Positions 55,155 through 63,986 of a DNA stretch of 64,000 nt are shown here, in pieces (position 1 is the stretch's first letter; each line of letters starts with the position of its first letter). The DNA lies in contig NZ_ASRY01000318.1 of assembly GCF_000520815.1 (NCBI RefSeq), positions 1 through 64,000 of the forward strand, given 5' to 3'. The DNA comes from Paenibacillus maysiensis (GTDB taxonomy: Bacteria; Bacillota; Bacilli; Paenibacillales; Paenibacillaceae). Below the pieces are notes generated by a model, which ran no database searches, was not told where the DNA came from, and saw only the letters and a program-made list of their open reading frames with translations. The position numbers and the translations under genes were made by a program.

Positions 55155-56381
55155 ATGCTAAAGCGTATTCAAAATCTTTTCGTTATCCCTAACTACCCGT
55201 TATTCATGATCTGTATGTTATTGCAAGGTATGGCCATATCGATCAGCGCACCTTTTTTGGCTGTATATTTCACAACTACACTGGGCGTATCTGTCGGAAC
55301 CTTTGGTGTTTTTACAGCTGTGACTTTGATTTGTGGTATATGGATAAGCTCTCTTATTGCCAAACGTTCTGATACTGGATTAGACCGTAAACAAATTTTA
55401 GTGATTTGTACGTTATTTAATGCGATAGCATTTGCAGGATATCTTGTCATTCAAAATTTTTATGTACTTTTTGTGTATATGACTGTCTTCACAGCAATGG
55501 GAGCACCTGGAATGCCGCAGTTATTTGCCAGTGCACGTGAAGCGGTTGATCGCAGTGAAGCAGCAGATCATACCTTTGCTAATTCAACACTTCGTTCTAT
55601 GTTTTCCCTTGGCTTTATCACGGGGCCGCTCTTGGGGTCTTTCCTGATTGCACATACCGGTTTTAAAGGTATCTTTATAGGGACGACTTCTATTTTTATA
55701 CTTATAGCTATTCTTCTATTCTGTTTTATTAAGCAATCCCCATCTCAGCTCAAAAGTAAGAATCAACTTTTACTTCATCACATAACATTGCATAAAAACA
55801 TTGAAATTCTGATACCATTCTCAGTTCTCACTCTGCTCTATGTGTCTCACTGGATGAATAATTTGAATATATCCTTGTTCATCATTCACAATTTAAAAGG
55901 GGACACGAGTGACGTTGCTCTAGTATCCAGCATTTGCGCGGTTTTAGAAATACCTTTGATGATCATGTTGGGCGTACTTGCTGCTAAATACTCCAACCGG
56001 CTGCTTGTATTTTGGGGAGCTTTAACAGGGGTTGTCTATTATCTCCTCGTCCTTATGTCTACGGAGATGTGGCAGTTATTAGTGGGGCAGCTTCTTCTAG
56101 CCTTCTTTGTTGCAGTGATTTCGGCCATTGGCATCAGCTACATGCAGGATTTGTTGCCCTCTCTTCCTGGATACGCATCGACGCTGTATTCCAATGCGAC
56201 AACCATCGGAAGACTGGTGGGGAGCTTGATGGGCGGATTAACCGCTCAATGGATGGGTTACCGAAACACCTATTGGGTATGTTTGGCCCTGATCCTCTGC
56301 TCCCTTGGTCTTCTGGCGATTTCAAAGAAATTAGAGTTTGAAAAATCGGCTGCTCTACAAGAAAGGAATCACAGTCTATAG
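55155..56381 (+). CDS. MFS transporter (sugar-efflux/SetA-like)
   Basis: 408 residues, twelve membrane helices in two halves joined by a cytoplasmic loop near 190-205. The first half carries ISAPFLAVYFTTTLGVSVGTFG and RSMFSLGFITGPLLGSFL; the second half VISAIGISYMQDLLPSLPGY resembles sugar efflux (Set) proteins. AAGGGGTG nine bases upstream. It may export a drug, sugar or the product of the neighbouring enzymes. Convergent with a truncated glycosyltransferase. Confidence 0.85.
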   Translation: MLKRIQNLFVIPNYPLFMICMLLQGMAISISAPFLAVYFTTTLGVSVGTFGVFTAVTLICGIWISSLIAKRSDTGLDRKQILVICTLFNAIAFAGYLVIQNFYVLFVYMTVFTAMGAPGMPQLFASAREAVDRSEAADHTFANSTLRSMFSLGFITGPLLGSFLIAHTGFKGIFIGTTSIFILIAILLFCFIKQSPSQLKSKNQLLLHHITLHKNIEILIPFSVLTLLYVSHWMNNLNISLFIIHNLKGDTSDVALVSSICAVLEIPLMIMLGVLAAKYSNRLLVFWGALTGVVYYLLVLMSTEMWQLLVGQLLLAFFVAVISAIGISYMQDLLPSLPGYASTLYSNATTIGRLVGSLMGGLTAQWMGYRNTYWVCLALILCSLGLLAISKKLEFEKSAALQERNHSL

Positions 56382-56390
56382 TCTGGCACC

Positions 56391-57065
56391 TTATTTTTCT
56401 ATTGTGGAGAAATGACTCATAATGGTATCTGCCGCATGTCTGTACCCGCCAGCCTGACGTAATGATTCGCCAATCACATGGGCCTGCTGTTTATAGGTTG
56501 AATGATTTAAAACCTCTAATAAGGCAGCTTTCAAAGTAGCGGGTGTAAGCTCATTTTTATCTACAGCAATACCCGCTCCCAGCTCTTGCACCCGATTAGC
56601 CACGATAGGCTGGTCCGATGTCATGGGAACCATAACCAGAGGCACATTGTAATACAAGGCTTCACTTGTACTGTTCATCCCCGCATGTGTAATAAAAGCG
56701 TCTACATGCTGCAGCATTTCCAGTTGCGGAATATAGGGCTTGACAATAAAATTGTCAGGGACACAATCGTTCAATAGCTTCATATCTGTATATTTGCCTG
56801 ATGAGAGTACAAACTGTACAGGTAAATCGTGGAACGCTTCAAAGCAAAGCTTGTAAAAATCCAAGTCTCTATTAATAATAGTTCCCAATGAGATATAAAC
56901 AGCCTGCGGATGCAGAGCATGAAGTTGTTCGAACGGGAAAGAGGGCGCGTCTTTACGTGGTACAATAGAAGGGCCTGTAAAAATATAACTGTTATCCAGC
57001 TTTTCAGCTTGCGGTTGAAAATAACGGCTTGTGTAAACGATCACTGAATTACGAACAACATACAA
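56391..57065 (-). pseudogene. MGT-family glycosyltransferase, 5'-truncated
   Basis: 224 codons matching only the C-terminal half of UDP-glycosyltransferases: VYTSRYFQPQAEKLDN, VYISLGTI, the sugar-nucleotide signature FITHAGMNSTSEALYYNVPLV (pointer) and DQPIVANRV. The intact relative at 62799-63986 aligns with it from about residue 185 on. The acceptor-binding N-terminal domain is missing and upstream sequence is AT-rich debris, so this is a deletion relic. Confidence 0.8.
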
Positions 57066-57284
57066 GATGTAAGTTTTGTTTTCTAGTAAAATAAAACAAC
57101 ACCTGCTATGTGCATAGAAAGATAAAAATACATCTCATACTTAATATATAAAATATTTTCCATAAAAACAAGTATTTTAAATATCAAGAAAGATACAGCG
57201 ATCAACCAACGTATAAACGCCATTTGTAGTAGCGACATCCCCACGACTATATATTTCCCGAATATATAATTGCAAAATACACAA

Positions 57285-57323
57285 ATAAGCGAGGTAATCG
57301 CTTGAAGCGCATACCCCGCTTAT
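57285..57323 (-). terminator. hairpin after the pectinesterase relic
   Basis: ATAAGCG-A-GGTA (57285-57296) pairs with TACC-C-CGCTTAT (57312-57323). On minus it follows the remnant's stop at 57332 and runs into TTATTTG. Probably that gene's original terminator. The remaining 57066-57284 is AT-rich with no supportable gene. Confidence 0.55.
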
Positions 57324-57331
57324 CTATTCAA

Positions 57332-57484
57332 CTACGGATTCCAAGGATCTGTCCCGCCCGGCTTGATATGGTCATCCATATAGGATTTTAGAAAAGCAAC
57401 ATGAGCGTAAGGGCGCCATGGCCGTCCAAGATCAACCTTGCCTGTCAAGCCATCTTCGGCTGTCAGACGACATTGAATAAATAC
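57332..57484 (-). pseudogene. pectinesterase C-terminal remnant
   Basis: On minus: GLTGKVDLGRPWRPYAHVAF, then YMDDHIKPGGTDPWNP and TAG at 57332. The LGRPWRPYA motif holds the Arg/Trp substrate-binding pair of family CE8 pectin methylesterases. The upstream three quarters of the gene are gone and the fragment abuts the threonine aldolase stop. Confidence 0.8.
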
Positions 57485-57485
57485 C

Positions 57486-58523
57486 TTATCGCAATGCTTT
57501 AATATCCTGAATCAGCATTTCAATATTTTCTTTCTTCGTAGCCCAACTGGTACAGAATCGAACAACACTATGTGTATCATCAACCTTTTCCCAAAAGGAG
57601 TAAGTATATTTTTCGCTCAATGCCTTTAATATACGATCTGGTAAAATCGGAAACTGCTGATTGCTTGTAGAGCGGTACTGAAAAGAAAAGCCTTGCTCAG
57701 ATAATCCGTTTTGAAGCAACTTTGCCATATCTATAGCGTGTTTGGAATTTTCAAAGTATAAACCGTCTTCAAACAAAGTTTCAAACTGAATGCCCAGTAT
57801 TCGCCCCTTAGCCAGCAGTCCTCCTTTTTGCTTGATCATGTATCGGAAATCTTTTTTCAATGTATCATTTATAATGACTACTGCTTCTCCCATCATTGCT
57901 CCAACTTTGGTCCCGCCGATATAAAATACATCGCATAGTTTTGCTATATCTGCTAAGGTTACATCGCTATCCTCTGCAACCAAGCCATAACCCAATCGGG
58001 CTCCATCTATAAAAAGCGGTAAACTACATTCCCGACAGACTCGACTTAACGCTTCCAGCTCAGATTTAGTGTAGATCGTCCCATTCTCGGTAGGGTAAGA
58101 AATAAAAACCATACCGGGCTGTACGCTATGCTCAGGAGCGGCATCATTCCAGTGAGCATCATACAGACCCTTTACCTGTTCGGCCCGGATTTTCCCATCA
58201 TCACTTGGCAAAGTAAGTACTTTATGGCCAGTAGCTTCAATCGCTCCGGTCTCATGTACGGCAATATGTCCAGAAACTGCAGCAATGGCACCTTGATGCG
58301 GACGCAAAATAGAAGAGATCACCGTTGTATTGGTCTGTGTACCTCCAACTAAAAAGTGTACATCTGCATTTGGGGAGTCACATGCCTTTTTAATATAAGC
58401 TCTGGCTTTTTCACAATGCTCGTCCACACCATAGCCTGGGGTTTGTTCATCATTAGTCTCCAATAGTCGCTTTAATATGCGCTTATGGGCACCTTCGGTA
58501 TAGTCGCATTCAAATCGAATCAT
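57486..58523 (-). CDS. ltaE: low-specificity L-threonine aldolase
   Basis: 345 residues, PLP-dependent beta-eliminating lyase family. The Schiff-base lysine is in YIGGTKVGAMMG, the PLP-contacting Asp in LFIDGARLGYGL, and NADVHFLVGGTQTNTTVI is the N-terminal cofactor block. It cleaves threonine or allo-threonine to glycine and acetaldehyde. Its start overlaps the end of the MarR gene by 14 bp, so the regulator and enzyme are one transcript. The stop lies right at a breakpoint with a pectinesterase relic. Confidence 0.9.
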   Translation of the reverse strand: MIRFECDYTEGAHKRILKRLLETNDEQTPGYGVDEHCEKARAYIKKACDSPNADVHFLVGGTQTNTTVISSILRPHQGAIAAVSGHIAVHETGAIEATGHKVLTLPSDDGKIRAEQVKGLYDAHWNDAAPEHSVQPGMVFISYPTENGTIYTKSELEALSRVCRECSLPLFIDGARLGYGLVAEDSDVTLADIAKLCDVFYIGGTKVGAMMGEAVVIINDTLKKDFRYMIKQKGGLLAKGRILGIQFETLFEDGLYFENSKHAIDMAKLLQNGLSEQGFSFQYRSTSNQQFPILPDRILKALSEKYTYSFWEKVDDTHSVVRFCTSWATKKENIEMLIQDIKALR

Positions 58524-58983
58524 TTTGTATTCTCTCCAATTTCTCTAGTTTGTTCTGAATGAACACCATAGAAGCATGTAATTCTTTAATCTCTTCTTCT
58601 GAGAGTCCTTGAACTAATTGTATAACTTGTTCGTCAGATCTTTCATTCAGTTGTTGATAGAACGCTTTTCCTTTAGGCGTCAAACGAATCAGATTTGTTC
58701 TATTATCCACCGAAGAATTTTCCTTAACAAGGAAGCCCTCTTTGTAAAGTTTAGCTATGATTCTACTCATATAACTGCGATCAATTTTAAGAGAATCGAC
58801 TAAAGTATTGGCTATACATGGCTCGATCATACCGATCTCTATAATGACGCGTGCCTCGGTAAAGGAATATCCGCTATCCAGCACATGTTTATCTAATACA
58901 CCCAGTATTTTGGTATAAAATCGATTGAAACGTCTCATATCTGCTATGATCTTAGTATCTATATTGATTTTAACTCCCCCCAT
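58510..58983 (-). CDS. MarR-family transcriptional regulator
   Basis: 157 residues, winged HTH with the family core TLVDSLKIDRSYMSRIIAKLYKEGFL and the wing NRTNLIRLTPKG. It probably senses a small ligand and controls itself and the overlapping aldolase gene. No good ribosome site precedes the ATG at 58983, so translation may start elsewhere nearby or be leaderless. Confidence 0.87.
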   Translation of the reverse strand: MGGVKINIDTKIIADMRRFNRFYTKILGVLDKHVLDSGYSFTEARVIIEIGMIEPCIANTLVDSLKIDRSYMSRIIAKLYKEGFLVKENSSVDNRTNLIRLTPKGKAFYQQLNERSDEQVIQLVQGLSEEEIKELHASMVFIQNKLEKLERIQNDSI

Positions 58984-59104
58984 TTAGTGGACTTATGCAA
59001 CAATTATATTATTTTTTTTTGTGGACTCTGTCAACGAAATGACGGGTTTCTATTTATCAATCCACGACCGGGAACCCTCCCGGTACGTTGATGATCATTA
59101 CACA

Positions 59105-59143
59105 AATGGCTCCGTCCTTATAACTTTCAAGGACGAAGCCATT
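59105..59143. terminator. terminator after arsC
   Basis: AATGGCTCCGTCCTT (59105-59119) pairs with AAGGACGAAGCCATT (59129-59143), one mismatch. It lies about 170 bases beyond the arsC stop on minus. The 58984-59315 gap otherwise holds only a 67-codon frame crossing this hairpin, which I reject. Confidence 0.6.
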
Positions 59144-59315
59144 AATTCAGCATGTACTGGTTTTCCTTCAAACAAGCTGATCCTGGAAGAAAAAATAGGA
59201 GAATTATACATACACATACGGTAAAGTAACGTTGAAGACGATGAATTTTCATAAAGAAGAATCACTGCTTAGTTAATCAAAATCTTCAAGAATAAAGACT
59301 TTAGTTAACGTTCTA

Positions 59316-59735
59316 TTAATTGCCGGTTTCCCCAAATTGTTTAATGCGTTCTCCCACCTGATCACGAACTCGCTGGAAAACGGCCCATTTCTCATCTTCC
59401 GTTCCCTCTACTTTGGCCGGATCATCAAATCCCCAATGTTCACGGCGAACTTGCGGAGGTGTGATGGGACATTTATCAGCAGCATCTCCGCACAGGGTCA
59501 CAACCAAATCGGCACCGTTCAGCAAGACAGGATCTATAATATCCGAAGTTTGACTAGAAATATCGATACCTACTTCATTCATCGCTTGTACCGCTTTAGG
59601 GTTAAGGCCGTGAGCTTCAATGCCTGCACTGTACACATTCCAACGGTCTCCTAGGTATTTTTTGGCCCATCCTTCTGCCATTTGACTCCGGCAAGAATTA
59701 CCGGTGCATAAAAAATAAATTGTCTTTTTTTCCAT
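59316..59735 (-). CDS. arsC: arsenate reductase, thioredoxin-coupled
   Basis: 139 residues, low-molecular-weight phosphatase fold. The P-loop [13 protein letters not shown] gives Cys10 and Arg16. The two further redox cysteines are in [11 protein letters not shown] (about 82 and 89), as in B. subtilis and pI258 ArsC. It reduces arsenate to arsenite, exported by ArsB. Last gene of arsRBC, 25 bp after arsB. Confidence 0.95.
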   Translation of the reverse strand: MEKKTIYFLCTGNSCRSQMAEGWAKKYLGDRWNVYSAGIEAHGLNPKAVQAMNEVGIDISSQTSDIIDPVLLNGADLVVTLCGDAADKCPITPPQVRREHWGFDDPAKVEGTEDEKWAVFQRVRDQVGERIKQFGETGN

Positions 59736-59760
59736 GATAGACGTCTCCTTTAATGTTCAA

Positions 59761-61050
59761 TTATGAAATGACTAGCCACAGATATAAGCCCAGCAGGGTA
59801 ATAAAAAGTGTAGGAATCGTTAAAACAATGCCTGTTTTAAAATAAGTTCCCCAAGAAATTTTCATGCCTTTTGAGCTAAGCACATGCAGCCACAACAATG
59901 TAGCTAATGAACCAATCGGGGTTATTTTCGGCCCTAGATCCGATCCAATCACATTAGCGTAAATCAGCGCTTCTTTGATCATACCAGTCGTATGGGTGGC
60001 ATCTATGGCAAGCGCATCAATCATGACCGTAGGCATGTTATTCATCACCGACGAGATGACTGCCGCGATAAAACCCATGCCCATGGTGGCCACAAACATA
60101 CCTTGATCGGCAGCCGCTTGAATCACATGAGCCAGCAGATCCGTCAAACCGGCATTACGCAGGCCATACACCACAACATACATCCCGATGGAGAAAAATA
60201 CGATGGCCCATGGAGCGCCCTTGATGACTTCTTTCATGGGGACCGCAGGGCTTCTTCTCGCCATCAGCAAGAAAAAGACGGCAATGATCCCGGCTACCAC
60301 CGAAACGGGAATGCTAAAAAATTCGCAAACAAAGTATCCAACCAACAGAACCGCGAGAACAATCCAGGACATGCGGAACATTTTTGGATCTTTAATCGCT
60401 TCTGCAGGTGTTATTAATTGTGCAGCATCAAATGTTTTGGGAATCCTTTTGCGAAAAAAGAGATACAGTACCACGATACTAGCCGCTAAGGAAAATAAAT
60501 TAGGTACAATCATGCGACTCGCATATTCCATAAAGGTGATGCCAAAGAAATCGGCTGATACAATATTCACCAGATTGCTGACTACAAGTGGAAGCGACGT
60601 CGTGTCGGCAATAAATCCGCTCGCTATGATGAAAGGGAAAACCATTTTCTCATCCATTTTCAGTGCCCGAACCATCGCTAGTACAATCGGTGTCAGAATT
60701 AAGGCCGCACCGTCATTCGCAAAAAAAGCAGCGACAATGGCGCCAAGAATGGTCACATAAACAAACATCCGGGTTCCGCTTCCCCGCGCAGCTCGTGCCA
60801 TGTGAAGCGCCGCCCATTCGAAGAAGCCGATTTTATCAAGCACCAACGAAATCAGAATGATAGCAACAAAAGCCAGTGTTGCATTCCAGACAATCTGAGT
60901 AACTTCCCAAACATCATGCAAATCGACGACACCCACCAGCAAGGCGAGTATTGCTCCGCCGCAGGCCGACCAGCCGATAGACAGATTTTTAGGCTGCCAG
61001 ATCACCAGCACTAAAGTGGCTAAAAATATAATGCATGCCAACAAAATCAA
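59761..61050 (-). CDS. arsB: arsenite efflux pump ArsB
   Basis: 429 residues, about 11-12 membrane helices, ArsB/NhaD superfamily. [18 protein letters not shown] and [13 protein letters not shown] are the family's conserved membrane motifs, and [20 protein letters not shown] the C-terminal one. It exports arsenite or antimonite driven by the proton gradient; no arsA ATPase is present. Middle gene of the operon, 145 bp after arsR. Confidence 0.94.
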   Translation of the reverse strand: MILLACIIFLATLVLVIWQPKNLSIGWSACGGAILALLVGVVDLHDVWEVTQIVWNATLAFVAIILISLVLDKIGFFEWAALHMARAARGSGTRMFVYVTILGAIVAAFFANDGAALILTPIVLAMVRALKMDEKMVFPFIIASGFIADTTSLPLVVSNLVNIVSADFFGITFMEYASRMIVPNLFSLAASIVVLYLFFRKRIPKTFDAAQLITPAEAIKDPKMFRMSWIVLAVLLVGYFVCEFFSIPVSVVAGIIAVFFLLMARRSPAVPMKEVIKGAPWAIVFFSIGMYVVVYGLRNAGLTDLLAHVIQAAADQGMFVATMGMGFIAAVISSVMNNMPTVMIDALAIDATHTTGMIKEALIYANVIGSDLGPKITPIGSLATLLWLHVLSSKGMKISWGTYFKTGIVLTIPTLFITLLGLYLWLVIS

Positions 61051-61195
61051 TGTTTTAAACCTCCATTACCCATGATATCCCTAGTTCCCCATCTTCTCGT
61101 TTTCTAATCCCTCCCCTTTTTCACCCATCACCTTATAAACATATACTTATATAAAGGAAATATTTATCCCCGCAAGGAGATAAACTGAACAACCT

Positions 61196-61564
61196 TTAGG
61201 AGGAGCAAGCTGGGGAATCCGGTCCACAAGATGCTATGGGTTCCTCTTTATTCATCCATTTTAAAATATGCTTAGAATCCGGCATACACTCAAGCACAGC
61301 TTGAATATGAGGCTTGTCATCTACGTTTAAAGAATAGTATACCCACTGACTTCGTCTTTCTTCTTTTACGATCCCTTGCGACTTTAATTTCCTCAAATGT
61401 TGGCTAATGGCTGGCTGCGACATATCAAAAATGTCTACGAATTCGCAAACACACCATTCTCTTTCTCTTAGCAGGGAAAGCATGGCCAAGCGGGTTTTAT
61501 CCCCTAGTAGCTTTAAATGATCGGCTACATAACCAAGTTGCTCCAATGTGTAACCCCCTTTCAT
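61196..61564 (-). CDS. arsR: arsenic-responsive repressor ArsR
   Basis: 122 residues, SmtB/ArsR winged HTH. The alpha-3 metal site is REWCVCEFVDIF and the recognition helix SQPAISQHLRKLKSQGIV. It is released from DNA by arsenite, derepressing arsRBC. An inverted repeat directly upstream is the likely operator. Strong GGGGG-type ribosome site. Confidence 0.94.
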   Translation of the reverse strand: MKGGYTLEQLGYVADHLKLLGDKTRLAMLSLLREREWCVCEFVDIFDMSQPAISQHLRKLKSQGIVKEERRSQWVYYSLNVDDKPHIQAVLECMPDSKHILKWMNKEEPIASCGPDSPACSS

Positions 61565-61566
61565 TC

Positions 61567-61586
61567 ATATAACTGTATGCTTATAT
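61567..61586 (-). promoter_or_regulatory. ArsR operator candidate
   Basis: ATATAA (61567-61572), eight bases, TTATAT (61581-61586): an inverted repeat immediately before arsR, overlapping AT-rich promoter sequence. A similar ATATACTTATAT occurs near 61142-61153 ahead of arsB. Confidence 0.5.
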
Positions 61587-61615
61587 ACTAATTTAGCTCC
61601 ATTCTAAAATCAAGT

Positions 61616-61810
61616 ATGCATATTACTTGCAATTTGCAAATATATAATGTATATGTAGCAACCACTATTGATGCACAAATGAATGAATACTTAAACGAAG
61701 TTTTTTCGTATTTGACTGATTTTAAAAAAGAAACCGTGATTCGATCTGTGAAGCTCTTTAACGATGCCATGGCCCAATCAAGCAAATGTTGTTTTCCGGT
61801 AACAGGATAA
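61616..61810 (+). CDS. small hypothetical protein flanked by palindromes
   Basis: 64 codons from 61616; an internal ATG at 61679 would give a 43-residue product beginning MNEYLNEVFSYLTDF and ending with a cysteine pair (KCCFPVTG). TTGCAATTTGCAA lies at its front (61625-61640) and ATATTTGCAATTTACAAATAT just after its stop (61822-61842), two related palindromes. No ribosome site is strong. The coding-like tail and flanking repeats make a small metal- or stress-related gene possible, but it may be a fragment. Confidence 0.3.
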   Translation: MHITCNLQIYNVYVATTIDAQMNEYLNEVFSYLTDFKKETVIRSVKLFNDAMAQSSKCCFPVTG

Positions 61811-61890
61811 TACTCTCCTCTTATATTTGCAATTTACAAATATTAATCCATACCAGTGGTGGTTTTTAAGTTTCGTTCAACCTATCCAAA

Positions 61891-62049
61891 TTAATCACGG
61901 ACTGTAATTCTGCTGGCATTAAATATTTCTGAGAGTTCCCGCTCTGTCGGTAGTTGCTCCTCGCTAAGCAACTCTTTTAGAATAATAGCCTCTTCCAACT
62001 GCTCTCTAACAAAATCACTCACGTTTTTAGCTGATACTTTTTCAAGAAC
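61891..62049 (-). pseudogene. GntR-family regulator N-terminal remnant
   Basis: On minus: VLEKVSAKNVSDFVREQLEE, then LLSEEQLPTERELSEIFNA and SRITVRD before a TAA at 61891. LPTERELSEIFNASRITVR is the GntR/FadR wing-helix signature. The gene ends where the effector domain should begin, and it has no start codon, so only the HTH portion survives. Confidence 0.75.
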
Positions 62050-62347
62050 AAAAAAAATCTGTTGTTATCATAAAAACCAAGTAAACATATAAGCAATACT
62101 TTTTTTGTCCGAACCAGCCAATTATGCGCCAAATAAAAAGCACGCCGCAGGGTATCCTGTGCGCGCTTGGCCATTCTCTATTTTTTTCCAACTCATCCGG
62201 TACATCGTATTTATTGATATGTGAGGTCATAGCGGCAACTGCTTCGCTGGCATCCGTCGTGGCAGGCACTTCCCTTACCACATCATCAGTACGATCATGA
62301 AAATTCAAACGGTCGGCCTCGGCCACTTTCTGTTTATTTTCTTTCAT
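62042..62347 (-). CDS. small hypothetical protein downstream of sspH
   Basis: 101 codons from the ATG at 62347 (GGAGG nine bases upstream). The first ~55 residues are hydrophilic (KENKQKVAEADRLNF; INKYDVPDELEKN), and the rest becomes hydrophobic. An intrinsic terminator (62138-62168) lies inside the frame. One extra A in the A7 run at 62182-62188 would stop the protein at DELEKK just before that terminator, so the true product is probably about 54 residues and the frame shown is read through by a frameshift. Co-transcribed with sspH; a spore role is a guess. Confidence 0.55.
   Translation of the reverse strand: MKENKQKVAEADRLNFHDRTDDVVREVPATTDASEAVAAMTSHINKYDVPDELEKNREWPSAHRIPCGVLFIWRIIGWFGQKKYCLYVYLVFMITTDFFCS
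62138..62168 (-). terminator. terminator of the sspH operon
   Basis: On minus AAGCGCGC (62168-62161) pairs with GCGTGCTT (62145-62138), inner CAGG/CCTG, then TTTTTATTT. It lies within the 3' part of the small gene's frame. Confidence 0.75.
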
Positions 62348-62366
62348 TCTCAATATCCCTCCTGTC

Positions 62367-62561
62367 TTATTCCAGTGCCTGATCCCGTTCTGTTAACGCG
62401 TACAAAGGTACTTCCCGTTCCTCTTCCGGCTTGTTCAGCGCATAAATACGTGCCGTCTCACTCTGCTCATTCACATGCTGAATATAAATGGGTAACCCAT
62501 CACATAACACATTCGCCATTATGGGAGAGGACGCTATTTCTTGTGCTCTTTGGACATTCAT
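62367..62561 (-). CDS. sspH: H-type small acid-soluble spore protein
   Basis: 64 residues. MNVQRAQEIASSPIMANVL, PIYIQHVNEQSETARIYALN and the acidic end match the SspH family (B. subtilis SspH begins MNIQRAKEI). Made in the forespore, presumably under SigG. AAGGGAGG precedes the ATG. It shows that the host sporulates. Confidence 0.9.
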   Translation of the reverse strand: MNVQRAQEIASSPIMANVLCDGLPIYIQHVNEQSETARIYALNKPEEEREVPLYALTERDQALE

Positions 62562-62798
62562 TTAGAAAGACCTCCCTTGCTGAGTACAGTACGTCTTTAC
62601 TATGCACAAGATAAATATCTGTTATACAAATTTCTTACTCACATGTCTTTGTACAATATTCTCTCGTGTTAACTCGGAGAGCTTAAGATACGGTTACAAA
62701 AAGGATATCATTTGAAAATATAAATATTATTGTTATTATAGATAGAGAGATTCAGTGAAAACTGCGATCTTCGATGAAGCGAAAAGGAGTGATGATGA

Positions 62799-63986
62799 AT
62801 GTTACACATACTAATGGTTAACTTTCCGGCAGAAGGACATGTGAATCCTACAATTGGGATTACGCAGGCCTTTGCAGCACGGGGGGACCAAGTGCATTAC
62901 ATTACAACTGAGAAATACAAGGACAGACTCGAAGCAGTTGGAGCAACGGTTCATCTGCACCCGGATTTGTTGAGGGCCGCTTCTATCAACGCCGCTTCTC
63001 CGGCCGGATTGAACGCATTTTTGAACATTCAAATTCAGACTTCGCTAGACATATTGGAGGTTACCCGGAGGTTGTCGGAAAGCATTGATTTTGACTTTGT
63101 GTTCTATGATAGATTCGGAGCTGGTGAGTTAGTTAGAGATTATTTGAATATCCCCGGTATTGCTTCATCGCCATCCTTTCTGATTTCAAACAATCAGATG
63201 ATTGTTAACCCCTTTCGTCTTGATGCTGAAGTACCGTTTCAGCTTGATGAACAGGCCACAACCTCACTGCATCACATGAAGGAAAGATTCGGTGTTGCTC
63301 CTAAGCATGTGTTTCAATTTATGAACAACTCAGGGGCTCTGAATGTTGTATATACCAGCAGATATTTCCAACCGGACGCGGACCGTCTTGGTGAGGAGAA
63401 CCTTTTTATCGGTCCCAGCTTTCCTGAGCGCAAAGGGGAACATTCTTTTCCTTTGGATGTATTACAAAATAACAAGGTTCTGTATATTTCGATGGGAACG
63501 GTTTTGGATCATGTTGAAGACTTTTTTAACACCTGTATTGAAGCTTTTGCCGATTTTGAAGGCATCGTCGTGATTGCGGCTGGCGAAAAAGCTGACTTTA
63601 CGAAAATCAATCCGGCCCCCGAGCACTTTATCATTTCGCCCTATGTTCCTCAATTGGAGGTATTACGTCATTCAGATGTGTTTATTACTCATGGTGGAAT
63701 GAACAGCGTGAATGAAGGGATTCACTTCAATGTTCCCTTGGTCGTACTACCCCAGGACAAGGACCAGCCGATGGTCGCGCAGCGGTTAACGGAACTTCAA
63801 GCTGGCTATCGAATAACCAAAGACCATATCAATGTACAATCGTTAAGAGAGGCCGTACGTGAGGTGGTATCGAACGCAGCATATAAAGAGGGTGTACAGA
63901 AAATAAATGATAGCTTCCAGCAATCAGGCGGTACAGAAGAAGCCCTTGCAAAAATTGATGCTTATCTCCAAAATAAGCTCGCTTAA
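62799..63986 (+). CDS. MGT-family UDP-glycosyltransferase
   Basis: 395 residues, complete GT-B fold of the macrolide glycosyltransferase group (GT1). The N-terminal HILMVNFPAEGHVNPTIG is the acceptor-side loop with the catalytic His near 12, and VLYISMGTVLDHVEDFF starts the donor domain. The sugar-nucleotide signature is SDVFITHGGMNSVNEGI, followed by VVLPQDKDQPMVAQR. It glycosylates a small lipophilic acceptor, such as an antibiotic or flavonoid. AAGGAG lies upstream. A truncated relative is at 56391-57065, pointing to duplication or repeated gain. Confidence 0.9.
   Translation: MLHILMVNFPAEGHVNPTIGITQAFAARGDQVHYITTEKYKDRLEAVGATVHLHPDLLRAASINAASPAGLNAFLNIQIQTSLDILEVTRRLSESIDFDFVFYDRFGAGELVRDYLNIPGIASSPSFLISNNQMIVNPFRLDAEVPFQLDEQATTSLHHMKERFGVAPKHVFQFMNNSGALNVVYTSRYFQPDADRLGEENLFIGPSFPERKGEHSFPLDVLQNNKVLYISMGTVLDHVEDFFNTCIEAFADFEGIVVIAAGEKADFTKINPAPEHFIISPYVPQLEVLRHSDVFITHGGMNSVNEGIHFNVPLVVLPQDKDQPMVAQRLTELQAGYRITKDHINVQSLREAVREVVSNAAYKEGVQKINDSFQQSGGTEEALAKIDAYLQNKLA

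Noticed and set aside
59021-59224. 67-codon plus-strand frame
   Set aside because: Starts at GTG without a ribosome site and crosses the arsC terminator hairpin.
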